Below, piece after piece: positions 9,435-19,700 of a stretch of 64,000 nucleotides of DNA. This DNA is from Brevibacillus_D fluminis_A (lineage in GTDB: Bacteria; Bacillota; Bacilli; Brevibacillales; Brevibacillaceae). Below the pieces are notes generated by a model. It was given only the letters and a program-made list of their open reading frames with translations. It searched no databases and was not told the DNA's origin. The position numbers and the translations under genes were made by a program. The stretch spans positions 676,001 through 740,000 of the forward strand of contig NZ_CM125436.1 in the NCBI RefSeq assembly GCF_052072235.1, read 5' to 3'. Position 1 is the first letter of the stretch, and each line of letters begins with the position of its first letter.

Positions 9435-10092
9435 TGACATCAACGCGAATCCCTTAAATGTAATGCAGTTGGTAAAAGGAGTTTTAACGGAAGAAGAGGA
9501 GCTTGCCTTTATGAACATTCTGTTCTCGTCTTCGGCCTCCATACGTTCCGGCAACTTTGGTCTTTCCAGAAAAGAGGTGGAGAAGCAGCTTCACATCCAA
9601 GGGGATGATGAAAAATTCAACTCATTTCTCACTCGGATCAATCAGGCGGTAAGCCGTTATTTTAAAGTGATCTATGATGAAAAGCGCGATCAACTTATCG
9701 CGTTGATGCGCGTTCCGGCTCGAGCCGCCCGCAACACATTGACGAAGGAAAGCTTGGCGATCCTCTTGTATATGTTTTATCAGCAGGAAGTGTTGCAGCA
9801 TGAATTTACATTGTTTGATCAATTGCTGAATGCGTTTGGACATGAAACGACCAAAGCCAATCAGCGGATTTTGTTGAATATCGACCCTTTGCGAAAAATT
9901 GGTGCGATTGAAGACTATGATACCCACTCACAAGAGAAAGCCTATCAGCTGACAGCAATTGGCGTCCATCTGTTTTCGGATTCCTTTTTGCGGCGTACAG
10001 CCGAGTTCAGCCAATCCCATCAATTGAACAAAGAAGAAGTATTGAAATTTTTCAGGCGCTATAACCTTTATCAGAAGGGAGAAAACGAATGA
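9361..10092 (+). CDS. jetB: Wadjet defence protein JetB (MukE/KITE-like)
   Basis: A 243-residue protein between the kleisin-like and SMC-like genes. A disordered polar N-terminus (1-35) precedes two winged-helix-like modules (about 40-130 and 130-225; 'LTKESLAILLYMFYQQEVL' is a typical helix start), as expected of KITE subunits such as MukE/JetB that bind the kleisin. GGGAG lies 10 bases before the ATG. A later in-frame ATG at 9463 is possible but has no clear site. It overlaps jetC by ATGA. Function by family: structural subunit of the DNA-extruding JetABC complex. Confidence 0.75.
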   Translation: MKIEQPSSENEQIEQNRRGTTNDHDDINANPLNVMQLVKGVLTEEEELAFMNILFSSSASIRSGNFGLSRKEVEKQLHIQGDDEKFNSFLTRINQAVSRYFKVIYDEKRDQLIALMRVPARAARNTLTKESLAILLYMFYQQEVLQHEFTLFDQLLNAFGHETTKANQRILLNIDPLRKIGAIEDYDTHSQEKAYQLTAIGVHLFSDSFLRRTAEFSQSHQLNKEEVLKFFRRYNLYQKGENE

Positions 10093-13000
10093 TTCCATGG
10101 CGGCTTACATTTTCGGGAGTCAGGGATTATCCTCCAACGTTAATGGATTTGTCCGGTGCTGATGATCATGTTTTGATCACCGGTCCGAATGGTGCGGGGA
10201 AATCGACAATTACCTTTTGTATGGGAGCTGTTCTGTATTCCTCGAAAGTAGACACAGAAGGGTTGAAATCTCGCAATTTACCGGTTGATCAGACATGGAA
10301 AGCCAAAATTTCCTTGCTTTTTAAAAATGATGGCTGGATGAAAATCGATGCGCCCCCTTTTATTGAATTTACACTGAACATGGTTCAGGAACCGGGCCAA
10401 CCGCTGAAAAAAGAGTTTACGATTGGTAAGGGGGAGCAGATCGATAAGTGGGATGAGGTCATCGCCTACACATCTGGCGATCGGTTTCATAACTTTTCCA
10501 CTTACAAGAAAGATTTACAGTATAAGTACAAAATTGACCCGGATTTATTTTATCTGATCTGGTACCAGCAAGAGGTCAATCAATTTGCGATCATGCATCC
10601 GGAGGAACGCTTCCGCATATTCAGCGAAATACACGGGATTGACAAGGTTCAGCGAGATTGGGAAGAAAGCATGGAAAAACGGAAGGATACCGAAGAAACA
10701 TTCAGGGTTTCAGAGCTGAATGTAAAATATATGAAATCCGAGTTATCCATGAAAAAGGCTGCGCTCGATCGTTTTTTGGACAACCGGAAGCGGTTGAAGG
10801 AAGGCGGAACGTTGTATCTTGAGGCGTTGCTTCGTCTCGAACATCATTATAAAAAGGAGCAGGAAAGCCTGCGTGCAATGGTAGAGCAGTTGCAAGGAGA
10901 ACTCGAAGAAATACAAATGGAGCAAGCGATGAAGCAAGCCGAAAAAGAGAAGGCGCTGGAAGGTGTCGAAATACGCAAGCGTGAACATCAGCTCCTGAAT
11001 GAACGAATTGCGGAAACGGTTCAGCAACTGGAGGAAGCAAACAACTGTCTCCGGGACATCCAAAAGCAGATCGGGGAGCTTGAGAAGGAGTTAGAAGCGA
11101 TCACCTTGCGAAAAAGCCAACTTACTCGATCGGACGAACAGGTGAAAGCCGGGTTACAAAAACTGCTGGCTGAAAAAAGGATAACCAAAGATGCTTATGA
11201 TCAGACGCAATCGGCAGTGGCCGAGCGAAGGCTGGCCTGGCAGGAAAAAGTTGCGAAAATAGCGGAAATCAAAGGGAAAGTGGCCGCCGATGAGATCATG
11301 GAAGCTGCCCATCTTGAAAGACTGCATCAATATTCAAGTAGTCATGATGTCCAGGAAACGATTGCGGGCCTTGAAAGCGGCATCGAGGAGAACATGAACA
11401 AGAAAAGGGAATGGGCATTGCGTTTGCACGAGTTACGTGAAGAACACGCTTTCCTTGAAGAAGAACGCGATTTGTCAGCTCGTCAAGTAGAATCAATGAA
11501 ATGGTTTCGTTCCCAACAGATCAAAGCCTATCCATTGCGCGAGCTTATTGAAATGGACGAAACAGCGCGGTTAAAAGATGAGCAGCTGTTCCAGGCAATC
11601 AAATATACGATTTTTTTCAATGGAACACATGTGAACCCGCCTAACGATTTGTATCATGTGCCTTTGATGAAAATCGTGCCGGACCGATTTGTTACGCACC
11701 TGCCTGCCCTTCACATTCGAGTGAAGGAAGGTCTGTGTGAAGAAGAAATTCCGCAAGCAATCAAGGCGCTTTGGTGGGTAGAGCAGTTTTTCAAGGATGG
11801 CTTATTTTGCATTCAGAATGGTACGTTGCTTGATCCGATCGGAATTCGCGGTCCTCAAGAAAAAGACAAAACGATTTTGAGCGTGAAGGCGCTGCGTGCC
11901 CGAAAACAAGAGGTTTTGGGGCTGATCGACAGTCTTTCTCAGAAGACCTCCCGCATTGAGCAGCAGATACAGGCTGATACGAAAACCGTACAGGAGCTAA
12001 ATAGCATTATTCACCAGGTTCGGGAAGCGGAAGCGTTCATGACAAATCAGCATCAGCGGGTTTTGATGAGAAATAAATGGAAAGAGGAAATCGCTGCGGA
12101 AAGGGCAATCGAGCAGGAAATAACACGATTGGAAGCAGAAAAGGAACGCATCCTCCGTCTTCAGATCGAGCAGGAAGCCTTGGAGAAAATCTTGCGCGAG
12201 GAAGAGGCTATCTATGAAGAGCTGGGCAAGATGAAGGGGAAATATGAGGAATTGAATGAATTGCGCATGAAACTGGCAGAGAAGAAGAGCTTTATCAGGG
12301 AACAAAATGGCGTAATGGAGCAGATGGAACACGAGCTTGTTCAGCTGGAAAGGAAGATCAATCAGGAAGAACGGGAGATCAGGAGATTATCCGATGCGCT
12401 GGAGAACGTCGGGGTTGATCTCCGCCGAAGAAAAAAGCAACTGGACGATCACTCGGACCAGATCGATGCAACGAATCAGGAGCTTGTCCAGACCATAAAA
12501 GAGCTGAATGACTTGAAAAACGTGATTCCTGATCTGTTTCCTGATGTTTATGCGCGGACTGATGTCGAAAAAACAGGAACCGTTCCGGAATTAAAAAGGG
12601 ACCGTGAAAAGGGTCGTGTGACACTGGAGCAAGCGAGAACGGAAGAAGGGATCGATCCGGCAGCATCGTACAATTACGAGACCGCGAAATATGAATACGA
12701 GCGTCTGGATGATGAATTCAAACGGACGAGCATTTTGCTTGAACAAGATAAGGAACGAACGGAACAGCTTAGAAATCAAATGGAAACGACCATCAATATG
12801 CGTGTCCTTGAATTGCAACAACGGTTTCGGGTGTATATGAGCCATTTTCAATTTGAAGGGGATATTAGCTGGGAGTCGTATGAAGACCAGCGAAAGAGAG
12901 TCCATTTTAAACTTTATATCAAAGCCCGTAAAGAAGGACACCGCGGTTCGATGGAAGATGTCAGCACAAAAGCGCGTGGAGGGAAAGTGGGGAAGGGAGT

Positions 13001-13295
13001 ATCAGGCGGGGAAGAATCGCTCAGCTCGCTTCTGTTTGCCCTGGCGTTGCTGCAAAATCTGCAAACCACACCGGGGTTCATTGTTCTCGACGAATTCGAT
13101 AGTGCGCTCGATGAGAGTCGAAAATCGAAAGTGTTCGACTTGTATGTGCAAGAATTGAAGCGGAAGTTGGTTATTTTGACGCCAAAGTCGCATGAAGAAA
13201 CCTATTTGAATCGGTTTTCCAAGGCATTTATCGTTCAGCACGACCCGATGGAAGTGAAGAGCAAAGTAGTAGGGATCGTGAAAGTGGGGGGATAG
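10089..13295 (+). CDS. jetC: Wadjet defence protein JetC (SMC-like ATPase)
   Basis: A 1068-residue SMC/MukB-type motor. Walker A GPNGAGKST is at 32-40. Long heptad-rich coiled coils (about 190-450 and 620-900) flank a globular hinge (about 460-600). The ABC signature VSGGEES lies near 971 and Walker B 'GFIVLDEFDSALDE' near 996-1009, followed by a D-loop-like serine/arginine stretch. These elements give a complete ATPase head. By family knowledge JetC dimers with JetA/JetB extrude DNA loops and present small circular DNA to JetD for cleavage, protecting against plasmids. AAGGGAG precedes the ATG, which overlaps the jetB stop. All catalytic motifs look intact, so the system should be functional. 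Confidence 0.88.
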   Translation: MIPWRLTFSGVRDYPPTLMDLSGADDHVLITGPNGAGKSTITFCMGAVLYSSKVDTEGLKSRNLPVDQTWKAKISLLFKNDGWMKIDAPPFIEFTLNMVQEPGQPLKKEFTIGKGEQIDKWDEVIAYTSGDRFHNFSTYKKDLQYKYKIDPDLFYLIWYQQEVNQFAIMHPEERFRIFSEIHGIDKVQRDWEESMEKRKDTEETFRVSELNVKYMKSELSMKKAALDRFLDNRKRLKEGGTLYLEALLRLEHHYKKEQESLRAMVEQLQGELEEIQMEQAMKQAEKEKALEGVEIRKREHQLLNERIAETVQQLEEANNCLRDIQKQIGELEKELEAITLRKSQLTRSDEQVKAGLQKLLAEKRITKDAYDQTQSAVAERRLAWQEKVAKIAEIKGKVAADEIMEAAHLERLHQYSSSHDVQETIAGLESGIEENMNKKREWALRLHELREEHAFLEEERDLSARQVESMKWFRSQQIKAYPLRELIEMDETARLKDEQLFQAIKYTIFFNGTHVNPPNDLYHVPLMKIVPDRFVTHLPALHIRVKEGLCEEEIPQAIKALWWVEQFFKDGLFCIQNGTLLDPIGIRGPQEKDKTILSVKALRARKQEVLGLIDSLSQKTSRIEQQIQADTKTVQELNSIIHQVREAEAFMTNQHQRVLMRNKWKEEIAAERAIEQEITRLEAEKERILRLQIEQEALEKILREEEAIYEELGKMKGKYEELNELRMKLAEKKSFIREQNGVMEQMEHELVQLERKINQEEREIRRLSDALENVGVDLRRRKKQLDDHSDQIDATNQELVQTIKELNDLKNVIPDLFPDVYARTDVEKTGTVPELKRDREKGRVTLEQARTEEGIDPAASYNYETAKYEYERLDDEFKRTSILLEQDKERTEQLRNQMETTINMRVLELQQRFRVYMSHFQFEGDISWESYEDQRKRVHFKLYIKARKEGHRGSMEDVSTKARGGKVGKGVSGGEESLSSLLFALALLQNLQTTPGFIVLDEFDSALDESRKSKVFDLYVQELKRKLVILTPKSHEETYLNRFSKAFIVQHDPMEVKSKVVGIVKVGG

Positions 13296-13312
13296 GATGC
13301 TCGATCGCAAGC

Positions 13313-13414
13313 GGCACAGAGGGCTCGCAGCTCTTGAGCAAACGGGAATTGGAAGTCATGCGGGGTATCGCTTGGGGAGCTGTTTTGAAGAGGGTTGATT
13401 TTGTAAGAGAATAG
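13313..13414 (+). pseudogene. Remnant of a LuxR/GerE-type HTH domain
   Basis: In the frame read at 13325, right after jetC, the DNA encodes 'LLSKRELEVMRGIAWGAVL' and then a stop at 13412. This closely matches the opening of LuxR-family HTH domains ('LTxRELEVLxLIAxG'), after which the sequence degenerates. There is no start or full domain, so it is most simply a decayed fragment at the edge of the Wadjet insertion. The match is short and could be chance. Confidence 0.4.
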
Positions 13415-13706
13415 CGGAGATGTACAGGCACGCGGAGCGATGATCCGGTGTCTTTTTTTATACATCGTAAAAAGCTTGGTGCAGCTGTTTTTTTACGATG
13501 ACAGTACCGCAAATTGCGGTTGTTCAGAAAATGTTTATTGGCGATTGGTACAATAGTCACCGACGCCCTATGTCGAATTTTGGCGAAAAAACAGGAAAAA
13601 AGTAGGAGGTAAGCGGAAGCAGGGATCACAGGCAGGGAACATCACAGGTGAGGCTTATCCAAAAAGAAAAAGAGTTGATGAAATGGTTGAGGGCAGATGG
13701 AGTAGC
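13415..13706 (+). other. Intergenic leader of the first SLH surface-protein gene
   Basis: No gene is seen. The stretch holds the phased TGTTCAGA promoter (13521-13554) and then an untranslated leader. A strong Shine-Dalgarno-like AGGAGGT at 13603-13609 has no start codon within range, so it may be leader structure. Confidence 0.5.
13521..13554 (+). promoter_or_regulatory. Phased TGTTCAGA-repeat promoter, copy A
   Basis: TGTTCA at 13521, its 11-bp-phased partner TGTTTA at 13532 and a -10 box TACAAT at 13549-13554. The repeat-to--10 distance is 28 bp, identical in four copies in this window. There is no sigma-A -35 at 17 bp spacing, suggesting an activator of the OmpR/PhoB type. It precedes the IS-split SLH gene. 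Confidence 0.72.
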
Positions 13707-15008
13707 ATGAAGAAAATGTTCTTCGCTGCAGCTTGCATGCTGGGGATTGTCTCGGCAACCCCACTGCTTGCGCATGCGGAAGGGAGCAAGGATCTGATCA
13801 GGAACGGAGGGTACCGCCCGTATTTGGAGTGGGATTCCAGCAAGACCTCCAACATCGTCAGACAAAACGTGATGAAAGTGTATGCCAAAGAAGGTGAAAC
13901 GATCGATCTGGGGTCAAGCGTGACGGACGCTCCGTCGAATCAGGACATCGTGGTGCGGGCGCCGAATGGAGATACGATTTCGATTGATGTGACAACAGCA
14001 GGCACAGGTAATATCGACACGCTGGCAAAGGAAGCAAACGGCCCTTTTCCGGCAAAAGGCGGCTACAAGCCTTACACGATAACAGTCGGACCGGAGCAGG
14101 AAGGAATTTGGGAAGTCGAGTTCAGAGCTTCCAAATCGCCGACTCAACAGGACCCGCCTCCCATTACGACCATCACGAACTTTGCCACCGATGGCAAACA
14201 GGCAAAAACAGTTGCCGCATGGGACATCACGGTGGTGGACGCCCAAAATAACCCTCTTACGGGCCGGGTATTCTCAAATTATTTGGCGCTAAATATGGGG
14301 AGCAACAACGTCCAGTTGAATTCGGATGTTTATATTCTGACCAAGGACGGCTATCAGTACAAAACGGAAATGAACGGGATGGACCCATACGGCTTCATTT
14401 TTTTCGCCAACAACAGGGGGTATGTCAACGCGTACGACAATTCAACCTTGTACCATTCCATTCCGCTCGGGACAGAGGGCGTCAACGTGCAGAACCCGAG
14501 AGTCGCTGACTCAGGTGTAGATATTACGCACCGCGTGTTCATCAACCCGCCGAGCAGCGACCTGCCTTTTCAAACAACGGCCCAGACGCCGCCAAAAGCG
14601 GATGACATTGCCTTTAGCGGCAACCAGACAGGCAACATTACGACGGAGGGGGCAGGGGGAACCTTTACCTTCACCACCACGCGTACCGGCAGTTATCAAA
14701 TCATTATCGATACAAATGGCCCGGGCAACGCGCCGGATGGCATGTTCAATCCGAAAGAGGACGTTGTGCTGGAAAACGTGGCGACACCTGGATCGAATAC
14801 CGTGACGTGGAACGGCAAATATGCAGATGGCACGGTAGTCCCGGCGCTGGCGAACAAGGCGCCCTATCAATACCAAATCAGCTTGAAGGGCGGAGAGTAT
14901 CATTTCCCGATGCTTGACGTAGAGAATAATCCGAGCGGGTTCAAGATTACGCTCCAGAACCCGCCGGGAAGCTATCCGGCTGGAATGAACAGCTCTACTG
15001 TTTATTAC
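13707..15008 (+). pseudogene. SLH surface protein, 5' part (interrupted by IS element)
   Basis: N-terminal 434 codons of a giant exported protein. The start MKKMFFAAACMLGIVSA gives a signal peptide ending near 'LLAHA'; an ATG eight codons upstream (13683) is also possible, and neither has a strong ribosome binding site. The mature part begins 'EGSKDLIRNGGYRPYLEW' and appears beta-rich. The coding frame is cut after the Tyr codon TAC at 15006-15008, where the IS200/IS605 element starts. With the element removed, this frame continues into 16783-21552 to give a protein of about 2023 residues. As it stands the fragment has a signal peptide but no SLH anchor, so it would be released or degraded. 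Confidence 0.88.
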
Positions 15009-15027
15009 AGTAATTGCCGACTGAAAG

Positions 15028-15047
15028 CCCACGGTTTCAATCGTGGG
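15028..15047 (+). repeat. Left-end subterminal hairpin of the IS200/IS605 element
   Basis: CCCACG and CGTGGG separated by an 8-base loop, just inside the left end. In this family such imperfect hairpins are recognised by TnpA as single-stranded DNA. Confidence 0.75.
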
Positions 15048-15174
15048 ATGAAAGACGGCTTTGCCCGAACATCCCTTCATGGGATGGGCAGGGCAAACAC
15101 ATAGCACATGTGTGAGTGCTATTCTTTTTAAATTTATCGTTTCAGTTTGACTTCAGTACTGATACAATCGTCAT

Positions 15175-15573
15175 ATGGGACAAGAATATAGACGTACAGC
15201 TACCACAGTATCTCTCATCAACTATCATTTTGTTTTTTGCCCTCGTTATCGAAGAAAAGTGTTAGTGACACAGGTGGAAATTCGATTCAAGCAACTACTT
15301 GAGATGATATGTCAAGAGAATGACTGGCATCTTGTAGCAATGGAAGTCATGCCGGATCATGTCCATCTGTTCCTGAACTGTCTTCCCACTGATTCTCCAT
15401 CAGACATAATGGCAAAAGTGAAAGGAGTGTCATCTCGAATATTGAGGCAAGAATTTGAGCATCTTGCTCATTTGCCGAGTCTGTGGACACGCTCTTTTTT
15501 CGTAAGTACAGCAGGAAACGTATCAAGCGAAACAATAAAACGCTATGTCGAAGAACAAAAGAAAAGGGGGTGA
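15175..15573 (+). CDS. tnpA: IS200-type Y1 transposase TnpA
   Basis: A 132-residue HUH/Y1 transposase. The HUH pair is 'DHVHLFLN' (about 61-68), and the catalytic Tyr is in 'ETIKRYVEEQ' near the C-terminus (about 125). Length is normal for IS200/IS605 TnpA (about 130-155). It excises and integrates single-stranded circles at TTAC. The frame is intact, so the element may still be mobile and could excise cleanly to restore the host gene. tnpB follows 4 bp after the stop. Confidence 0.93.
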   Translation: MGQEYRRTATTVSLINYHFVFCPRYRRKVLVTQVEIRFKQLLEMICQENDWHLVAMEVMPDHVHLFLNCLPTDSPSDIMAKVKGVSSRILRQEFEHLAHLPSLWTRSFFVSTAGNVSSETIKRYVEEQKKRG

Positions 15574-15577
15574 ACTC

Positions 15578-16633
15578 ATGCAATCTTTAACTGTCAAAAT
15601 CCGAATTTTCCCTGATCATCCAGATGTTCTTCGCCAATTAGGAAAAGAGTATATTCGGGTAGTGAACCAACTGAGTGAACAGGCGGAACAACTTGGCGTG
15701 TTTCCGAAAGTGACAACCAAAGATGTAGAATCCCAACTCCCCTCTGCCGTCTGTAATCAAGCCATTCGTGATGCCAAGAGTGTATACCGAAAAATCAAGA
15801 AGTTGGGTACTCGCCCCATTCTGAAAAAACCTGTCTATTTCGTCAACAATCAAAACTACACGGTATCCGAAAATACAGTTGCCTTCCCGATCGTTGCAGA
15901 TGGAAAGGCGAAGAAAACAACGTTTTGTGCGACGATGACGAGCCGAGATAGGGAATGGTTACGCAAAGGAAAATCCGGATTGATGCGTATCATTGAAAAG
16001 GCAGGGAAATGGTACGCTCAAATTTCGGTAGAAGTGCCTACAAGCGTAACAACCAACGAAACCATCATGGGTATTGATCTTGGTTTGAAAGTTCCTGCTG
16101 TTGCTGTCACTTCTACAGGTAAAACCCGATTCTTCGGAAACGGCAGACTTAACAAGTACATACGAAGAAAGTACCAACAACGTAGACGTAAAGTAGGGAA
16201 ACTCAAAAAGTTGTCTGCCATTCGCAAACTGGGCAACAAAGAACAACGTTGGATGAAAGATCAAAACCATAAGATTAGTCGTCAAATTGTCAATACAGCC
16301 ATTCAGGAAGGTGTGTCAATCATCAAGCTTGAGCGACTGGAGAATATTCGCAAAACGGCAAGAACAAGCCGTAAAAACGCAAGGAATCTGCATAGTTGGA
16401 CATTCTATCAGCTTCAGCAGTTCATCTCCTACAAAGCAAATCTTTCTGATATACAGGTTGTGAAGGTCAATCCTGCCTACACTTCTCAATCTTGTCCTGC
16501 CTGTAGAGAGAAGAACAAAGCGAAAGACAGAAGGTACGAATGTTCATGCGGATTCAAAACTCATCGTGATCGGGTTGGAGCTATCAATATCATGCGTCAA
16601 CCTGTGGCAGATGGTAACAGTCTGTCAGCCTAG
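15578..16633 (+). CDS. tnpB: TnpB RNA-guided nuclease (IS605 accessory, Cas12 ancestor family)
   Basis: A 351-residue TnpB. I prefer ATG 15578 (MQSLTVKIRIF) because AAGGGGGTG precedes it; a reading from 15545 adds 11 residues inside tnpA. RuvC motifs are visible: 'GIDLGLKVPAVAV' (first Asp), 'IKLERLENIR' (Glu) and 'HRDRVGAINI' (last Asp). A zinc ribbon 'CPACREKN...CSCGF' lies between the last two. The N-terminal 'LTVKIRIFPD' is the family's RNA-binding start. TnpB nucleases use an RNA from the element's right end to cut DNA next to a TAM equal to the insertion target, which favours element retention (established for ISDra2 and related elements). All key residues are present. Confidence 0.92.
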   Translation: MQSLTVKIRIFPDHPDVLRQLGKEYIRVVNQLSEQAEQLGVFPKVTTKDVESQLPSAVCNQAIRDAKSVYRKIKKLGTRPILKKPVYFVNNQNYTVSENTVAFPIVADGKAKKTTFCATMTSRDREWLRKGKSGLMRIIEKAGKWYAQISVEVPTSVTTNETIMGIDLGLKVPAVAVTSTGKTRFFGNGRLNKYIRRKYQQRRRKVGKLKKLSAIRKLGNKEQRWMKDQNHKISRQIVNTAIQEGVSIIKLERLENIRKTARTSRKNARNLHSWTFYQLQQFISYKANLSDIQVVKVNPAYTSQSCPACREKNKAKDRRYECSCGFKTHRDRVGAINIMRQPVADGNSLSA

Positions 16634-16782
16634 GATGCTAGATGCACTGTCTTAGGACGGGCTGATGAGACAGCCCTAAACTTGGGGGAACTACGGATAG
16701 CAGAAATGCACTTCCGACTACCACCCAAGAATCCCACTGATACCGAAGTGTCAGCTTGCGGCTTTAGCCGTGGGAGTCTCAA
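16634..16782 (+). ncRNA. Putative reRNA/omegaRNA scaffold of TnpB
   Basis: This 149-bp non-coding right end lies between the tnpB stop and the element boundary. It includes a GGGCTG/CAGCCC hairpin (about 16669-16686) and the right-end stem GGC-TTTA-GCC (16760-16769). In characterised elements the guide RNA spans this region and continues into flanking DNA, so the guide here would begin at 16783 (AACGACGAAAATTATACAGT). Inferred from family behaviour; transcription is not shown by sequence. Confidence 0.6.
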
Positions 16783-19700
16783 AACGACGAAAATTATACA
16801 GTGAAAGAAGGAACGCCCACGGGACGTTCAATCCAGCTTGACCCTACGGGATCAATGGTGGCCCCGAGTCCTCGAAATGCAATGGAAGGCGTGGACAGCA
16901 GCGTGGGCGCACATAAATTTTCGGGCCTGTATGGCAACGATCGGGGAATAGATACGTGGACGTATTTTCCCGGAGAAACAGTCACAAACAACCTGATTAT
17001 CGTCGGACAGGGACAAGTGACGGGCCAGGTCTTTCAAGATACCAATCGAAACGGTATGAAAGATTCCGGTGAACCGGGCATCTCCGGCGTCGGCATCGAG
17101 ATTGAAGACGCGGCCCAACATAAGCAAACTGTGCAGACGGGAACGGATGGTACGTATACCGCCACCGTGGAAACAGGCAGCGCTAGCGTAAAGGTAGACA
17201 TCGCGAGCAGCCCGATCGCTTCTATGCATATGACGACGGGGAACGTTACGCAAAACGTGACTGTCTTGAAAAACGGGACGGCAACAGCCGATGCCGTCGG
17301 GTTTTCGCCGAACCAGCCTCCGCAGACGGTGGATGCGTCGAAAGACACGACCAAAAACACACCGGTGTCTGGCGCGGTAACGGCGTCGGACGCGGATGGC
17401 GATGCACTGACGTACAGCGTAAAAACGGATGCCAGCAACGGAACGGTAACGGTGAACCCAGTCGACGGCAGCTGGACGTATACGCCGAACGCCAATTATG
17501 TGGGACCGGATAGCTTTACGGTAGAAGTAAGCGACGGCAAAGGTGGCACAACTACTTCAACGATCACCATCACAGTCAACGCGCCAGAAAACCAAGCGCC
17601 GACAGTGGGAAATGACAGCAAAACCACCACGAAAAACACACCAGTGTCCGGCACGGTAACAGCGTCGGATGCGGATGAAGACACCTTGACGTACAGCGTA
17701 AAAACGGATGCCAGCAACGGAACGGTAACGGTGAACCCGGACAATGGCAGCTGGATGTATACACCAAACCCGGATTATGTAGGACCGGATACCTTTACGG
17801 TAGAAGTAAGCGACGGCAAAGGTGGCACAGCCACTTCAACGATCACCATCACGATCAACGGGCCGGAAAACCAAGCGCCGACAGTGGGAAATGACAGCAA
17901 AACGATCCTGAAAAATACCCAGGCATCTGGTGCGGTTGTCGGGACGGATGCAGATGAAGACACCCTGACGTACAGCGTAAAAACGGATGCCAGCAACGGA
18001 ACGGTAACGGTGAACCCGGACAATGGCAGCTGGACGTATACGCCGAACGCCGATTATGTGGGACCGGATACCTTTACGGTAGAAGTAAGCGACGGCAAAG
18101 GTGGCACAACTACTTCAACGATCACCATCACGATCAACGGGCCGGAAAACCAAGCGCCGACAGTGGGAACTGACAGCAAAACCACCGCGAAAAACACACC
18201 AGTGTCCGGCACGGTAACAGCGTCGGATGCGGACGGGGACACCCTGACGTACAGCGTGAAGACGAATGCCGATCACGGAACGGTAACGGTGAACCCAGCC
18301 GACGGCAGCTGGACGTATACGCCGAACGCCAATTATGTGGGACTGGATACCTTTACGGTAGAAGTAAGCGACGGCAAAGGTGGCACAGCCACTTCAACGA
18401 TCACCATCACGATCAACGGGCCGGAAAACCAAGCGCCGACAGTGGGAAATGACAGCAAAACCACCACGAAAAACACACCGGTGTCCGGCACGGTAACAGC
18501 GTCGGACGCGGATGAAGACACCCTGACGTACAGCGTAAAAACGGATGCCAGCAACGGAACGGTAACAGTGAACCCAGCCGACGGCAGCTGGACGTATACA
18601 CCAACCCCGGATTATGTAGGACCGGATACCTTTACGGTAGAAGTAAGCGACGGCAAAGGTGGCACAGTGACTTCAACGATCACCATCACGATCAACGGGC
18701 CGGAAAACCAAGCGCCGACAGTGGGAAATGACAGCAAAACCACCACGAAAAACACACCGGTGTCCGGCACGGTAACAGCGTCGGACGCGGATGGCGATGC
18801 ACTGACGTACAGCGTGAAGACGGATGCCAGCAACGGAACGGTAACGGTGAACCCAGCCGACGGCAGCTGGACGTATACGCCGAACGCCGATTATGTGGGA
18901 CCGGATACCTTTACGGTAGAAGTAAGCGACGGTAAAGGTGGCACAGTGACTTCAACGATCACCATCACGATCAACGCGCCGGAAAACCAAGCGCCGACAG
19001 TGGGAAATGACAGCAAAACCACCACGAAAAACACACCGGTGTCCGGCACGGTAACAGCGTCGGATGCAGATGAAGACACCCTGACGTACAGCGTAAAAAC
19101 GGATGCCAGCAACGGAACGGTAACGCTCAATCCAGCTGGCAGCTGGACATACACGCCAAACACAGACTTCACCGGAACAGATTCCTTTGCCATCGAGGTA
19201 AGCGACGGCAAAGGCGGAAAGGTAACCTCCCGCATTACCATTGAAGTGACGGCGCCGGACACCCCGCCTGCGCCTGTGAATCATGAACCGACAGTCCCGG
19301 ACTACACCAAAAAAACCGCGATAAACGAAGAGGTTGATGGGGTAGTTGAAGCGTCCGATGCGGATGGTGACACGCTCGCCTATTCGCTCAAGAGAGAACC
19401 GGAACACGGGGAGGCTTCCGTCAGCCGTGATGGCAGCTGGACGTACAGCCCGGATCGCGATCTCACCGGCACGGATTCCTTCCAGGTGAAAGTAAGCGAT
19501 GGCAAGGGAGGAACGGCGGTCTCTACCATCACTATCCTGGTGGTCGGGGAGCAGGAGCAGTGGGTGCTTCATCTCACCGCTGCCCCAAAAGACATCTTGG
19601 GAGACGGAGTGACGACAAGCCAGCTGACGGCGACGCTTCAAACAACAGAAGGGAAGCCTGTCGCGAGAGTGCCGGTTTCCTTTACGGCGGAAGCCGGAAC

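Larger units (their letters stand above)
15009..16782 (+). mobile_element. IS200/IS605-family insertion sequence (TnpA + TnpB), 1774 bp
   Basis: Both ends can be set from sequence. The left flank ends in TTAC (15005-15008), the IS608-type target tetranucleotide, and the element's right end is TCAA (16779-16782), the IS608-type cleavage site. Deleting 15009-16782 fuses TAC to AAC GAC GAA in frame. Subterminal hairpins lie at 15028-15047 (CCCACG/CGTGGG), about 15062-15090 (CATCCC/GGGATG) and 16760-16769 at the right end. There are no inverted terminal repeats or target duplication, as expected for a Y1 single-strand transposase. It carries tnpA followed by tnpB. Confidence 0.93.

Noticed and set aside
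13297..13398. 33-codon ORF (MLDRKRHRG...) starting just after jetC
   Set aside because: It overlaps the LuxR-like remnant in another frame, has only a weak purine run upstream and no recognisable content.
17308..19260. CRISPR-like array
   Set aside because: The regular repeats are 279-bp coding units for cadherin-like domains, not short repeats with unique spacers.
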